Shown: one piece after another, positions 15,763-23,816 of the stretch
Position numbering within the stretch: position 1 is the stretch's first letter
Layout: each line of letters opens with the position of its first letter
Assembly (NCBI RefSeq): GCF_016862895.1
Contig: NZ_BONV01000040.1
Span: 1 to 64,000 of the forward strand
From: Planotetraspora kaengkrachanensis
GTDB taxonomy: Bacteria > Actinomycetota > Actinomycetes > Streptosporangiales > Streptosporangiaceae
DNA: 64,000 bases
Direction: 5' to 3'
Notes under the pieces: model-generated
Databases searched by the model: none
Seen by the model: the letters and a program-made list of their open reading frames with translations, nothing else
Told to the model about the DNA's origin: nothing
Program-made: the position numbers and the translations under genes

Positions 15763-17556
15763 GTGCATGCGAGGCTACCGTCGCTGCTGCTGCGCCAGAC
15801 TCCATCCCTGATGGTCGGTGTCTTGGCCGGCGCCGCATGCGCTGCCGTGGTGACGCTGTTACTCTTCCCGTTCCGGCAGTTTGTCCCTCCACATTCGCTC
15901 GGTGTCGTTTACCTGCTCGGCGTGCTGCTGATCTCGACAGCGTTCGGCCTGTGGCCCGGTCTGGCGACCGCGGTGGCCAGCGCAGTCGCCTATGAGTACT
16001 TTCATCTGCCGCCCTTCTACGGGTGGACGCTGACCGGCGACGGGGAGTTGGTGACGGCCCTGGTCTTCCTCGTCACCGCGCTGCTGGCCGGCTTCGTCGC
16101 GGACCTGGCCCGGTCACGGGCGATGGAGGCCGAAGAGCAGCGCCGCACGGCCGACCTCGCCGCCGACCTCGCCCACCTGCTGCTGCGCTCGGAGGACCTG
16201 CGAACCACGCTGCCGGCAGCCGCACAGCGCCTGGCCCAGGCCCTGGAACTGCGCCACGCGGCGATCGAGCCCGAGGTCGTCGCCGCGGACGGGCCGTACG
16301 CGGCGCTCCCGCTGCGCGACGGCGCCACCCAGCTCGCCACCCTCCTGATACCCGCCGACCTGCCGGAGCCGACGTTGCTGCGGCTGCAACAGCAGGTGGT
16401 GCCACCGCTGCAGGCCTTGCTGGGCGCGGCATGGGACCGTGAGGCCGTCGCAGAGGAACAGGCCGCGCTCCGGCGAGTCGCGACGCTGGTCGCCGGAGGC
16501 GCCGACCCATCCGAGGTGTTCAACGCGGTCACCCGTGAGATGGGCCGCATCATGGGCACGCGATACACCGACATGAATCGGTTCGAGTCCGACGGCACGT
16601 TGACCGTGCTGAGCCACTGGGATGATCATGGCGGCTGGGACCAGTTCGTGCCGCTGGGCTCGCGCCGGCCGATCCAGGACATGCCTGTGGCGAAACTGGT
16701 GTGGCAGACCGGGAAACCGGCTCGGCGCACTACCGATGACGACGACGCCGCCGGCGAGTTCCTCAGGCGTGCCCGCGAGTGGGCGCTCGGCTCGGTGGTC
16801 GGCAGCCCGATCATGGTCGAGAACCAACTGTGGGGTGTGATGGTCGCCTTTTCGCGCGCGGATGACCGGCAACCCCAGGCGATCGAGGAGCGCATGATGA
16901 AGTTCACCGAACTCCTCGGGACCGCGATCGCCAATGCGCAGAGCCGAGCAGAGCTCACCGCCTCCCGCGCCCGCATCATCGCGGCCGCAGATGAATCTCG
17001 TCGCCGTATAGAGCGCGACCTGCACGATGGGGCACAGCAACGTCTTGTCACGCTCGGGCTGGAACTGCGGGCGGCCGAAGCCATGGCGCCGCCCGATCTC
17101 AAGGCCCACCTGTCCCACGTGGTCGAGGGTCTGGCCTGCGCCGTCGAGGACCTCCAGGAACTCTCCCGTGGCCTGCACCCTGCGATGCTGTCGAAAGGAG
17201 GCCTCTGCCCCGCCCTCAAGACACTCGCGCACCGCTCCTCCGTGCCGGTCAGGCTGAAGGTGAGCAACGTCGAGTCACAGCCCGAACGGGTCGAAGCCGC
17301 CGTCTATTACATCGTTTCGGAAGCACTGACGAACGCGGCCAAGCATGCACAGGCCTCAGTAGTTGACATTGACCTCACCGTTGACGACACGGCCCTGCGG
17401 CTCTGCATCCGGGACGACGGAATCGGAGGAGCCGACCCCCGCAACGGCTCGGGGCTCATCGGCCTGAAGGACCGTGTAGCGGTGATCGGCGGCGACATGG
17501 AGATCACCAGCCCGGCGGGAAACGGGACGTCACTGCTCATCACAATTCCCTGCTGA
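15763..17556 (+). CDS. Sensor histidine kinase: DUF4118 membrane domain, GAF, HisKA_3, HATPase
   Basis: About 597 residues from GTG 15763. The N-terminus has three to four membrane segments of the KdpD-type DUF4118 module (MVGVLAGAACAAVVTLLLF, GVVYLLGVLLISTAFGLWPG, ALVFLVTALLAGFVADL). A GAF-like sensor region of ~180 residues follows, then the NarL-type dimerisation box RRRIERDLHDGAQQ with phospho-acceptor His421. The ATPase shows EALTNAAKHA, DDGIGGAD and GSGLIGLKDRV. Kinases of this class normally phosphorylate a LuxR-type response regulator encoded beside them; none is present here, so it is an orphan. The start is uncertain: the frame is open further upstream but with no better ribosome site. 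Confidence 0.8.
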   Translation: MHARLPSLLLRQTPSLMVGVLAGAACAAVVTLLLFPFRQFVPPHSLGVVYLLGVLLISTAFGLWPGLATAVASAVAYEYFHLPPFYGWTLTGDGELVTALVFLVTALLAGFVADLARSRAMEAEEQRRTADLAADLAHLLLRSEDLRTTLPAAAQRLAQALELRHAAIEPEVVAADGPYAALPLRDGATQLATLLIPADLPEPTLLRLQQQVVPPLQALLGAAWDREAVAEEQAALRRVATLVAGGADPSEVFNAVTREMGRIMGTRYTDMNRFESDGTLTVLSHWDDHGGWDQFVPLGSRRPIQDMPVAKLVWQTGKPARRTTDDDDAAGEFLRRAREWALGSVVGSPIMVENQLWGVMVAFSRADDRQPQAIEERMMKFTELLGTAIANAQSRAELTASRARIIAAADESRRRIERDLHDGAQQRLVTLGLELRAAEAMAPPDLKAHLSHVVEGLACAVEDLQELSRGLHPAMLSKGGLCPALKTLAHRSSVPVRLKVSNVESQPERVEAAVYYIVSEALTNAAKHAQASVVDIDLTVDDTALRLCIRDDGIGGADPRNGSGLIGLKDRVAVIGGDMEITSPAGNGTSLLITIPC

Positions 17557-17879
17557 CCATGGGTCCCGCCCGCATCGGTCAACATTCAGCGGCATATTTC
17601 GCTGAAGGCTCGGGCAGCGTCCCGAGCTGGGCCGTCATCGGCGTGCGCGGAGGGAGAGCACGCACGACCGTCCTGATACCTGCTCGGAGATCGGTACCGG
17701 CGTAGCGACCCGGGCTGTGCCATGACCCCGTCCCCAGGGCCTGCCGCCCCGGTCACCCAGCGGGCCACCCCCCGGCGCTCCTCGCCGTGGGCGACGAGGC
17801 AGAGCTGCCCTAGAGCAAGCTGCCTGGTCGGCGGGCGCTTTTTGCCGCCTATAGCCGCGCGCCCGCCAGTACTGGTGCC
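17557..17879. other. Intergenic stretch between two kinase genes
   Basis: No protein or RNA gene was seen. Near 17832-17870 the arms gcgggcgc and gcgcccgc can pair across a long AT-richer loop, a possible terminator for either convergent gene. Confidence 0.35.
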
Positions 17880-18563
17880 TCAGGATTCCGCGAGGGGTAT
17901 TCGAAGGAGGAACAGCGCGCCGCCCAAGTGGGACTCCGTGGCTTTCAGGGTGCCCTCATGGGCGTGGGCGATCGCGCGGGCGATCGCCAGGCCTAGCCCG
18001 GTGCCGCCGTGGTCGCGGTCCCGCGCAGTGTCCAGTCTGGAGAACCGCTCGAAGACGCGCTCCCTGTCACACTCGGGGATGCCGGCTCCATCGTCCCCGA
18101 CGGCCAGTTCGGCGACGCGCCCAACGGGCCGCACGCTGACCTCCACGACTTTCCTGCTGTGTCGCTGAGCGTTGTCGAGGAGGTTCCTGAGCAGGCGGAC
18201 GATCTGGGATCGCACGACAGTGACCAGCACGCCCGTTTCGATCCGCATCCGGGTCGGCACCCGGTCGGTCCGCTGGAAGACCTCACAGCGGGCCAACTCG
18301 GACAGCGATAGAGGCGTCTTCTCCGTGACTCCAGACGCTCCTACCCGGGCCAACAGGAGCAGGTCCGTGATGATCGACTCCAGCCGGTCGACGTCCAGCA
18401 GGGCACCTTCCAGGAGGGAGCCCATGTCGGTGTCTTCGGGGTGCAGCCTGCCGTCCTCCAGTTGCGCGCGGAGGCCGGCGAGCGGGGTGCGCAGCTCGTG
18501 GGAGGCGTCGGCGACGAACTGCTGTTGCCGGTCCAAGATGGCCGCTAGAGACAGAGTACTCAT
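17880..18563 (-). CDS. Truncated sensor histidine kinase (HisKA + HATPase only)
   Basis: About 227 residues containing only the kinase core: HisKA box DASHELRTPLAGLRAQLE (His22), the N box NLLDNAQRHS, and G boxes DDGAGIP and GGTGLGLAIARAIAHAHEG. The membrane sensor and HAMP domains normally found ahead of RQQQFVADASHELRTP are missing; the frame upstream has no membrane segment. ATG 18563 has AGGAG 7 nt upstream, so the short form may really be translated. No response-regulator gene is adjacent. It could be a decay product of a two-component system or a soluble kinase under the palindrome-controlled promoter just upstream. Confidence 0.7.
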   Translation of the reverse strand: MSTLSLAAILDRQQQFVADASHELRTPLAGLRAQLEDGRLHPEDTDMGSLLEGALLDVDRLESIITDLLLLARVGASGVTEKTPLSLSELARCEVFQRTDRVPTRMRIETGVLVTVVRSQIVRLLRNLLDNAQRHSRKVVEVSVRPVGRVAELAVGDDGAGIPECDRERVFERFSRLDTARDRDHGGTGLGLAIARAIAHAHEGTLKATESHLGGALFLLRIPLAES

Positions 18564-18572
18564 GATGCGCTC

Positions 18573-18605
18573 CTGGTATACCGAGTACTGTATTTCGTAT
18601 ACCAG
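18573..18605. promoter_or_regulatory. Palindromic operator-like site before the truncated kinase
   Basis: Perfect 9-bp arms CTGGTATAC (18573-18581) and GTATACCAG (18597-18605) are separated by 15 bp. The site lies immediately upstream of the kinase ribosome site, in an AT-richer patch. It is too widely spaced for a terminator and looks like a two-half-site operator of an unidentified regulator. Confidence 0.55.
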
Positions 18606-19411
18606 TCTCCCACCCTGGGTGATCGTTGTCGGTACCGCTAGCGGCCATCCACCGTCTGCCGCGGCAAAGCTCCGTCGAAGCGCACCACGCTGAATGCCAT
18701 GCATGCTTCAAGATCAGGCAATGGTGACGCCGCCTGGACCGAACTGGGGGACAGGTGACTCGCAGGTCGTGCGGATCGCGGAGCAGGCCGCCTTCCCACC
18801 GGCGAGCCACCCGGACTTGACCGCGCCACTTTGATCGCGGACACGGTGCCGAAGTCGCTCATCCGGTCGCCGAACACGCGTTTGGTCAACCACGCGGCGA
18901 TCCGCGACCACCGAAGGATTCAGCCTCGGTTGCCCGCGACCGTGCGCCGAAGGGGTCGTTCCCTGCGTGGATCAGGGCAGCGTGTGTGTTGCGGTTCATC
19001 GAGAAATGGGATGACGCGTCAGTCTTCGTGGTGAACCGCCGGTTGGACAACCGGGGGCTCATCCGCTTACACCACAGCGAAGTCGGTGAGATGGCCTTTC
19101 CCTTGAGACATTGCGTATCGAGAGCGTTTTAGCAGGGTTAGCGACCTTCCAGGCAGGAGAAGCGCTGCACGCTCGCAGGGCACAACGAGGGCAGATGGCA
19201 TCATGATCAGCCGCGAAGCGCCGAGATGACCAATGCCAGATCATCGGGGTGGTTGGCGATACGGCCCAGGTCACAAGCGCCGCGAAATGACTTCCAGCAC
19301 AAGTGAGCCTCCCTGCCGGGACTGCAACCGACTCCCGCACTGAGTTGGCGACCTGCTGAAGCCCAGACTGACGAGACTGACGGGGCTGAGGGGCTGCACT
19401 AGAGTACGAGC
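18606..19411. other. Long gene-poor stretch with short coding-like scraps
   Basis: No full gene was found. Two short plus-strand ORFs have protein-like sequence: 18721-18834 (37 codons, containing NWGTGDSQVVRIAEQAAFPP) and 18986-19132 (48 codons, containing RFIEKWDDASVFVVNRRLD). The second vaguely resembles the end of MmyB-type regulators, which is not enough for a call. Both look like debris of lost genes. The promoter of the GntR gene at 19412 should lie at the right end. Confidence 0.3.
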
Positions 19412-20164
19412 ATGAGGGCCAAAGCGGGCGTGTTTGACTTTCCTTCTCGTCGACCCGCTGAGCGACTGGGCGTTGCGGTAGTGAGCGAGCTGGTCGAGCT
19501 CATCATCACGGGTGAGATCCCTGAGGGCGAGCTGCTGCCACCCGAAGGTCCACTCAGCGAGCACTTCGGCGTCAGCCGCACGGTCCTCCGCGAGTCGGTC
19601 AAGCGGCTTGAGGAGAAAGGCCTGGTGGTCGTGGCGCAGGGCCGCGGAACCCAGGTGGCCCGCTCCGGCTCCTGGAACATGCTCGACCCGGTGGTCCTCT
19701 CCGCGCTTATTGACAACGACGAGTCCCTGGGCGTCCTGGACGAGCTGACGATTGTCCGGGGCAACCTGGAGTCTGCTATGGCGGGCGCGGTGGCCACGCG
19801 GCGCACGGCCGAGGAGTTGACCCGCATCGAGCATGCGCTGGAGGCGATGCGCGAGACGCAGCACGAGAGCGACTCCTTCCGGCAGGCGGATGTGGTCTTC
19901 CACCTCACGATCATGGAGCTCTCCCGCAACCGCCTGGCCGAGAACATCACTAAGCGCCTGTACCGGCGGGCGCTCGAGAGCAGCAGATATCACGGGATGG
20001 GGTACGAGGGCGCCTTCCGCTCCACCCTGGACGAACACGCTCTGGTGGTCGACGCAATCTCCCGCCGGGACGTCGAGGCCGCGGAAAGGGCGATGCGCGA
20101 CCACATCGTCACCTCCTGGCAGCGGCGCCGACTCGAGGCGCCGCACCAGGAGGCCGAACTCTAG
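19412..20164 (+). CDS. GntR-family regulator, FadR/FCD subfamily
   Basis: 250 residues. The N-terminal winged HTH is LIITGEIPEGELLPPEGPLS followed by EHFGVSRTVLRESVKRLEEKG, LVVVAQGRGTQVA. The all-helical FCD effector domain holds the metal/ligand residues in FRQADVVFHLTIMELSRN and in the DEHALVVDAI and MRDHI helices. Such regulators usually repress sugar-acid catabolism and are released by a pathway intermediate. It faces the fucose-type operon end to end, with decayed dehydrogenase pieces between. A second FCD-GntR lies at 28231, so which one controls which operon is open. Confidence 0.85.
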   Translation: MRAKAGVFDFPSRRPAERLGVAVVSELVELIITGEIPEGELLPPEGPLSEHFGVSRTVLRESVKRLEEKGLVVVAQGRGTQVARSGSWNMLDPVVLSALIDNDESLGVLDELTIVRGNLESAMAGAVATRRTAEELTRIEHALEAMRETQHESDSFRQADVVFHLTIMELSRNRLAENITKRLYRRALESSRYHGMGYEGAFRSTLDEHALVVDAISRRDVEAAERAMRDHIVTSWQRRRLEAPHQEAEL

Positions 20165-20169
20165 GGCTG

Positions 20170-20265
20170 CGCCGCGGCGGATCCGCAGGCCGGCATGCCG
20201 ACGTCGACGGTGTAGACGTGACGCAATTGAAGCGGATCCCCTCACGCACATGATCGGCTCCATCG
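20170..20265 (-). pseudogene. Fragment resembling the C-terminal part of a sugar SDR
   Basis: The minus strand reads ADHVREGIRFNCV, close to the conserved (A)ADHVREGIRVNCVNPGT segment of actinomycete short-chain dehydrogenases of the 2-keto-3-deoxy-L-fuconate dehydrogenase type. After a frame change, a TVD follows as expected for the next residues. The rest of the enzyme is absent. This is a motif-level judgement from a very short stretch. Confidence 0.4.
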
Positions 20266-20363
20266 CCAGGGGTCAGCAACGGCCACCCTTCGATGGTGAA
20301 CAGAGTTCGCCCAGGGGCTCGCCGTCACGTCGATCGATCCGATATTGACGCCGAGCGCCACGA

Positions 20364-20492
20364 ACGGATCCCGTGGCCCCACGCCCGCCGCACCGTCCGC
20401 GCGGCGTCGTCGTCACTCACGGGACGACCGAGATTGCCGAGCGGTGCTCCGCCGAGGCCGATGATGGCGTGCCCTGACCGGCCTCGGTTCAA
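20364..20492 (-). pseudogene. N-terminal fragment of an aldo-keto reductase (L-fucose dehydrogenase type)
   Basis: From a TTG at 20492 the minus strand encodes HAIIGLGGAPLGNLGRPVSD, then DDAARTVRAAWGHGIR. This is the N-terminus of aldo-keto reductases of the D-threo-aldose/L-fucose 1-dehydrogenase group (LGLGGAPLGNL..PVSDEEA..TVDAAWEAGIR). The expected next element (FDTAPHYG) is missing. It begins ~20 bp after the amidohydrolase stop, where an operon partner would sit, so the operon has lost this enzyme. Confidence 0.6.
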
Positions 20493-20513
20493 CAGTTTCC
20501 ATGACCTGGGCCG

Positions 20514-21344
20514 TCATGCGCCAAGCCCGTAGAAGGCCGACGCCGTGCCGGACATGATCGCCTGGCGCTCCGTCGGGCTCAGCCCGCCTATCAGCTCGTC
20601 CACGACGCCGCGCCATACGACCGGACCAGCCCCCAGCTCGGCGAGTGGCCAGTCTGACCCGTACATGAGCCGCTCCGCACCGAACGCCTCGAGCGCCACG
20701 TCGACCACACGGCGGAGGCGGGCTCGGTCGCCGCCGCTCACGACGCCGGCCAGTCCAGAGATCTTCGCGCATGTGTTCGGCCGGGTGGCGACTTCACGGA
20801 GACCGGCCTCCCAGCCGGCGTCGTCGTCCGTCTCGGCGATCCCGCCGAGGTGGTCGACGACGAAACGGACGCCGGGGTGTGCAGCCACAACTGTCGCGGC
20901 CAGTGGCAGTTGCCACGATCGCACGACCAGATCGAAACCGAGGTCGCGTGCGGCCAGTTGCTCGAGCCCGGTTCCCACGTCGGGTCGTCCGAGCCAAGTG
21001 GGGTCGGGGTCGACATGGACCAGGTGACGGATCCCGACCAGTCTCCGGCGGGCTGCGGGATCGAGTTCGTCGAGCTGCGCCGTGACATCGGCCGTGAGGT
21101 CGGCCCAGCCGACCACACCGGCGATGCGCAGGCACGGGTGCATCAGCAGCCGCCGCGTCTCGGCGGTGCTGTTGCTCGATTGCACGACGACGGCGGCGTC
21201 CACGCCGGTCGAGTCGAGCATCCGCTCGAGGTCGTCGGCCGCGAAGTCCCGATCGATCGCCCCCATCGTCGCGGGGTCGATCCACGGCTGCGGGTCGGTG
21301 GCCCGGTTCCAGAGATGGACGTGCGCATCGAGGAAGCGGCTCAC
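20514..21344 (-). CDS. Amidohydrolase, L-fuconolactonase/L-rhamnonolactonase type
   Basis: 276 residues of the amidohydrolase_2 family. The metal-binding HVH is in FLDAHVHLW near the N-terminus; later come VVQSSNSTAETR, RFVVDHLGG and the catalytic Asp in MYGSDWP. Such proteins hydrolyse aldonolactones (for example L-fucono-1,5-lactone) to the sugar acid in non-phosphorylative deoxysugar pathways. GTG 21344 overlaps the mutarotase stop as GTGA, typical of translational coupling. It is the last intact gene of the minus-strand operon; a broken aldo-keto reductase follows. Confidence 0.85.
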   Translation of the reverse strand: MSRFLDAHVHLWNRATDPQPWIDPATMGAIDRDFAADDLERMLDSTGVDAAVVVQSSNSTAETRRLLMHPCLRIAGVVGWADLTADVTAQLDELDPAARRRLVGIRHLVHVDPDPTWLGRPDVGTGLEQLAARDLGFDLVVRSWQLPLAATVVAAHPGVRFVVDHLGGIAETDDDAGWEAGLREVATRPNTCAKISGLAGVVSGGDRARLRRVVDVALEAFGAERLMYGSDWPLAELGAGPVVWRGVVDELIGGLSPTERQAIMSGTASAFYGLGA

Positions 21345-21685
21345 GACAGATGCCAGATCTCGTCGACCGGCTGCCACAAGGCTCCGGGATCCCGCTCCTC
21401 GACGATGCGCACCTGGCACGGATCCGTGTGCGTCCACCACTCGCGCGTCACGGGATCATCGGCGATGCGGGCCATGTCGGCGGCGTGATCGTCGCCGACA
21501 TACTCGTAGTAGGCGAACAGGGTGTCTCCGACGATGAAAATCGAGTAGTTCGTGACGTTCGCATCGCGCAGGGTCTGCTCGACCTGCGGCCAGACATTGC
21601 GATGCAGCTCGAGGTACTCCTCCCGACGCTCCGGCCGGACGCCGACGACGAGGGCGTGACGCTCGATGCGGTGTTGCGTGCTCAC
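21341..21685 (-). CDS. L-rhamnose/L-fucose-type mutarotase (RhaM family)
   Basis: 114 residues, the whole length of the RhaM/DUF718 family, a ferredoxin-like dimer. Typical features: RHALVVGVRPERREEYLELH, NVWPQVEQTLRDANVTNYSIF, LFAYYEYVGDD and a C-terminal EEIWH-like DEIWHLS. It interconverts anomers of a 6-deoxyhexose so that the right anomer reaches the dehydrogenase. It overlaps both neighbours by 4 bp, within one operon. Whether the sugar is L-fucose or L-rhamnose cannot be decided from this protein; the lactonase and dehydratase favour an oxidative route. Confidence 0.88.
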   Translation of the reverse strand: MSTQHRIERHALVVGVRPERREEYLELHRNVWPQVEQTLRDANVTNYSIFIVGDTLFAYYEYVGDDHAADMARIADDPVTREWWTHTDPCQVRIVEERDPGALWQPVDEIWHLS

Positions 21686-22869
21686 GACACCACCCGCTCC
21701 GCCACGGGCGCGCCGATCGGCTCCTCGTGACGGGAGTCAGGGACGAGGCGCAGTCCTGCTCGGTCGGGACGGACATGGGGCCCGGTAATCATGGCCGGCG
21801 GGTTGGCGGCTCGCACGGCGTTGATGTGATCCTCGTCGACCCGGATGCCGATGCCCGGTTCGTTGCCGAGGACGATCCCGCCGTCCTCAAACTCCTGGTC
21901 GACCTCGAGTCCGACCGGAGACGAGAGGTCCTGGACCTCGAAGGCCAGGTGGTTAGGCACTGCCACGGCGGCGTGCGCCAGCGGGTTGGCGTGGTAGGCC
22001 ACCGGGCTCACGGGCAGGTCACGAGCATGAGCAACCGCGGCCACCCGCAGGAAGTGCGTGATGCCCCACACGTTGCCCACCTGGACGATGTCGATCGCGT
22101 CGGCGTCCAGGAGCGGGCGGTACTGCTCGAGGCCGGTGAGGTTCTCGCCGGTCGCGACGGCGGCGCGGACGCCCCGCCGGACCGCGGCGAGCCCAGCCGC
22201 ATCCCATCTCCGCACAGGCTCCTCGATCCAGGTGAGGTCGACCGTGCGCTCCAGCGCCGTGACGAATCGCACGGCCTGCGAGCGGTTCCACGACTCGTTG
22301 GCGTCGAACATGAGGGCAGGGTGTGCCGAGTTGCGCCCGAGGACGTCCCGCAACGCCTCCAGCCGGCGTAGGTCGTGCTCGAGATTCCGGCCGCCCTTGA
22401 GCTTGCCGGCGCTGAAGCCCCGATCCGCGAAGCGCTCGTACAGGCGCACGAGGGCGTCGTCGTCGAGTGCGATGTCCAGCCCGGAGGCGTAGCCAGGGAC
22501 GAAACGGTCCAGGCCGCCGAGGGTGCGCCAGAGCGGCTCGCCGGCCGCCTTCGCCTTCAGGTCCCAGAGCGCCATGTCGATCGCACCGATCGCGCCGAAC
22601 GTCGCGCCCGAGTGGCCGGTCTTGAAGACCCGGGCCAGCATCCGGTCGTAGAGCGCCGAGACGGCCCGCGGATCCTCACCCTCGACGGCGCCGAAGACGC
22701 GGTCGATGTCGCCGTGCGGGCCGACACCGACCCCCTCGAGACCGCTGTCGGTTTCGAGGATCAGCACGTGCACGACAGTATGCGGATGGGGCATCACACC
22801 ATTGACATCGCCGGTCAGCCGCCCCCAGTCATGGACCGTCGTCAGGCTGCGATATCCGGTGACCTTCAC
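21682..22869 (-). CDS. Enolase-superfamily sugar-acid dehydratase (mandelate racemase subgroup)
   Basis: 395 residues. The capping domain is followed by the barrel with KxK (K156, K158 in GKLKGG), metal ligands D189 (LMFDANES), E216 (IEEPV) and E242 (TGENLTG), and the Asp/His pair D260 and H293 (VAYHANPL). This residue set belongs to acid-sugar dehydratases of the mandelate racemase group, such as L-fuconate dehydratase, which form 2-keto-3-deoxy acids. GTG 22869 has AAGGAG upstream. It lies between the permease genes and the mutarotase. The exact sugar acid cannot be read from motifs. Confidence 0.85.
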   Translation of the reverse strand: MKVTGYRSLTTVHDWGRLTGDVNGVMPHPHTVVHVLILETDSGLEGVGVGPHGDIDRVFGAVEGEDPRAVSALYDRMLARVFKTGHSGATFGAIGAIDMALWDLKAKAAGEPLWRTLGGLDRFVPGYASGLDIALDDDALVRLYERFADRGFSAGKLKGGRNLEHDLRRLEALRDVLGRNSAHPALMFDANESWNRSQAVRFVTALERTVDLTWIEEPVRRWDAAGLAAVRRGVRAAVATGENLTGLEQYRPLLDADAIDIVQVGNVWGITHFLRVAAVAHARDLPVSPVAYHANPLAHAAVAVPNHLAFEVQDLSSPVGLEVDQEFEDGGIVLGNEPGIGIRVDEDHINAVRAANPPAMITGPHVRPDRAGLRLVPDSRHEEPIGAPVAERVVS

Positions 22870-22900
22870 AATTGCTCCTTGTTTGCAAGATTTCGTCGAC

Positions 22901-23812
22901 TCACTCTTTGGTGCCTCCCGCCGTCATTCCCGCGACCAGGAAGCGCTGCGCGAAGAGGAAGACGATCAGCACCGGCAGCACGGAGATGACGGTCGCGAGC
23001 GCGAGCGTCGGCAACTGCACAGACTGGGCCCCGGCCGAGCTGGGGTTGAACGCCGGGGTCGAGGCAAGGAGGGAGGTGAGGCCGACCTGGACCGGATAAC
23101 CGTCGCTCGAGGGCAGCATCACGAACGGCAGGAAGAAGTTGTTCCAGCTCTGCACGAAGCTGAAGAACGCGACCAGGGCGACGATCGGCGCGGCCAGCGG
23201 GAGCGCGACCCTCGTGAACACTTGGAACTCGGTGCATCCGTCGAGGCGCGCCGCGGCGAGCAGATCGCGCGGGACGCTCGTCGAGAAATAGATGTACGTG
23301 AGGTACACGCCGAACGGGAAGAACGACATCGGGAGGATGACAGAGAGCGGGCTGCCGATCAGCCCTACCACGTTCATCTCGAGGAAGATGGGCAGCACCA
23401 GCGCGGTGTTCGGGATCAGCATGACGATCAGCGTCAGCACCAGGAGCAGCCGCCGGAACCTGAACTCCGTCAGGGCCATCGCGTAGCCCGCCGGGATGCT
23501 CGCAATGAGCGTGATGACGAGCGCGCCCAGGGCATACAGCGCCGAGTTGCCCACCCATGCGGTCACCGCGCCGTCTTGGAAGCCGAACAACTGGTTCCAG
23601 TTGGCGGCCAGGTCGCCGAGGCTTCCGGGCCGGAAGGGGTTCTCGACGATGAGCATGTGGGCCGACTTCGTCGTCGCCAGCAGCAGCCAGACGATCGGGA
23701 TGACGAAGAAGAACACGAAGAGCAAAACCACGACCGCGACGATCGTCCGGCCGCTCCATCCGCTGACACCGCTCCGGCGACCGACGGGGCGACCGATGTT
23801 CATTGTCGTCAT
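22901..23812 (-). CDS. Sugar ABC transporter permease (MalG type)
   Basis: 303 residues with six predicted membrane segments and the MalG-type cytoplasmic EAA loop (DLLAAARLDGCTEFQVFTRV, ALPLAAPI). The long first helix is TIVAVVVLLFVFFFVIPIVW; the C-terminus AQRFLVAGMTAGGTK is characteristic of this subfamily. It pairs with the MalF-type permease, whose stop lies 4 bp upstream, and feeds the dehydratase pathway. No ATPase gene is in the operon, so a shared MsiK/UgpC-type ATPase elsewhere is expected. Confidence 0.9.
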   Translation of the reverse strand: MTTMNIGRPVGRRSGVSGWSGRTIVAVVVLLFVFFFVIPIVWLLLATTKSAHMLIVENPFRPGSLGDLAANWNQLFGFQDGAVTAWVGNSALYALGALVITLIASIPAGYAMALTEFRFRRLLLVLTLIVMLIPNTALVLPIFLEMNVVGLIGSPLSVILPMSFFPFGVYLTYIYFSTSVPRDLLAAARLDGCTEFQVFTRVALPLAAPIVALVAFFSFVQSWNNFFLPFVMLPSSDGYPVQVGLTSLLASTPAFNPSSAGAQSVQLPTLALATVISVLPVLIVFLFAQRFLVAGMTAGGTKE

Positions 23813-23816
23813 GAGC

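Noticed and set aside
18986-19132. Short ORF as the C-terminus of an MmyB-type regulator
   Set aside because: Resemblance limited to a few residues near the end; not enough to annotate a gene.
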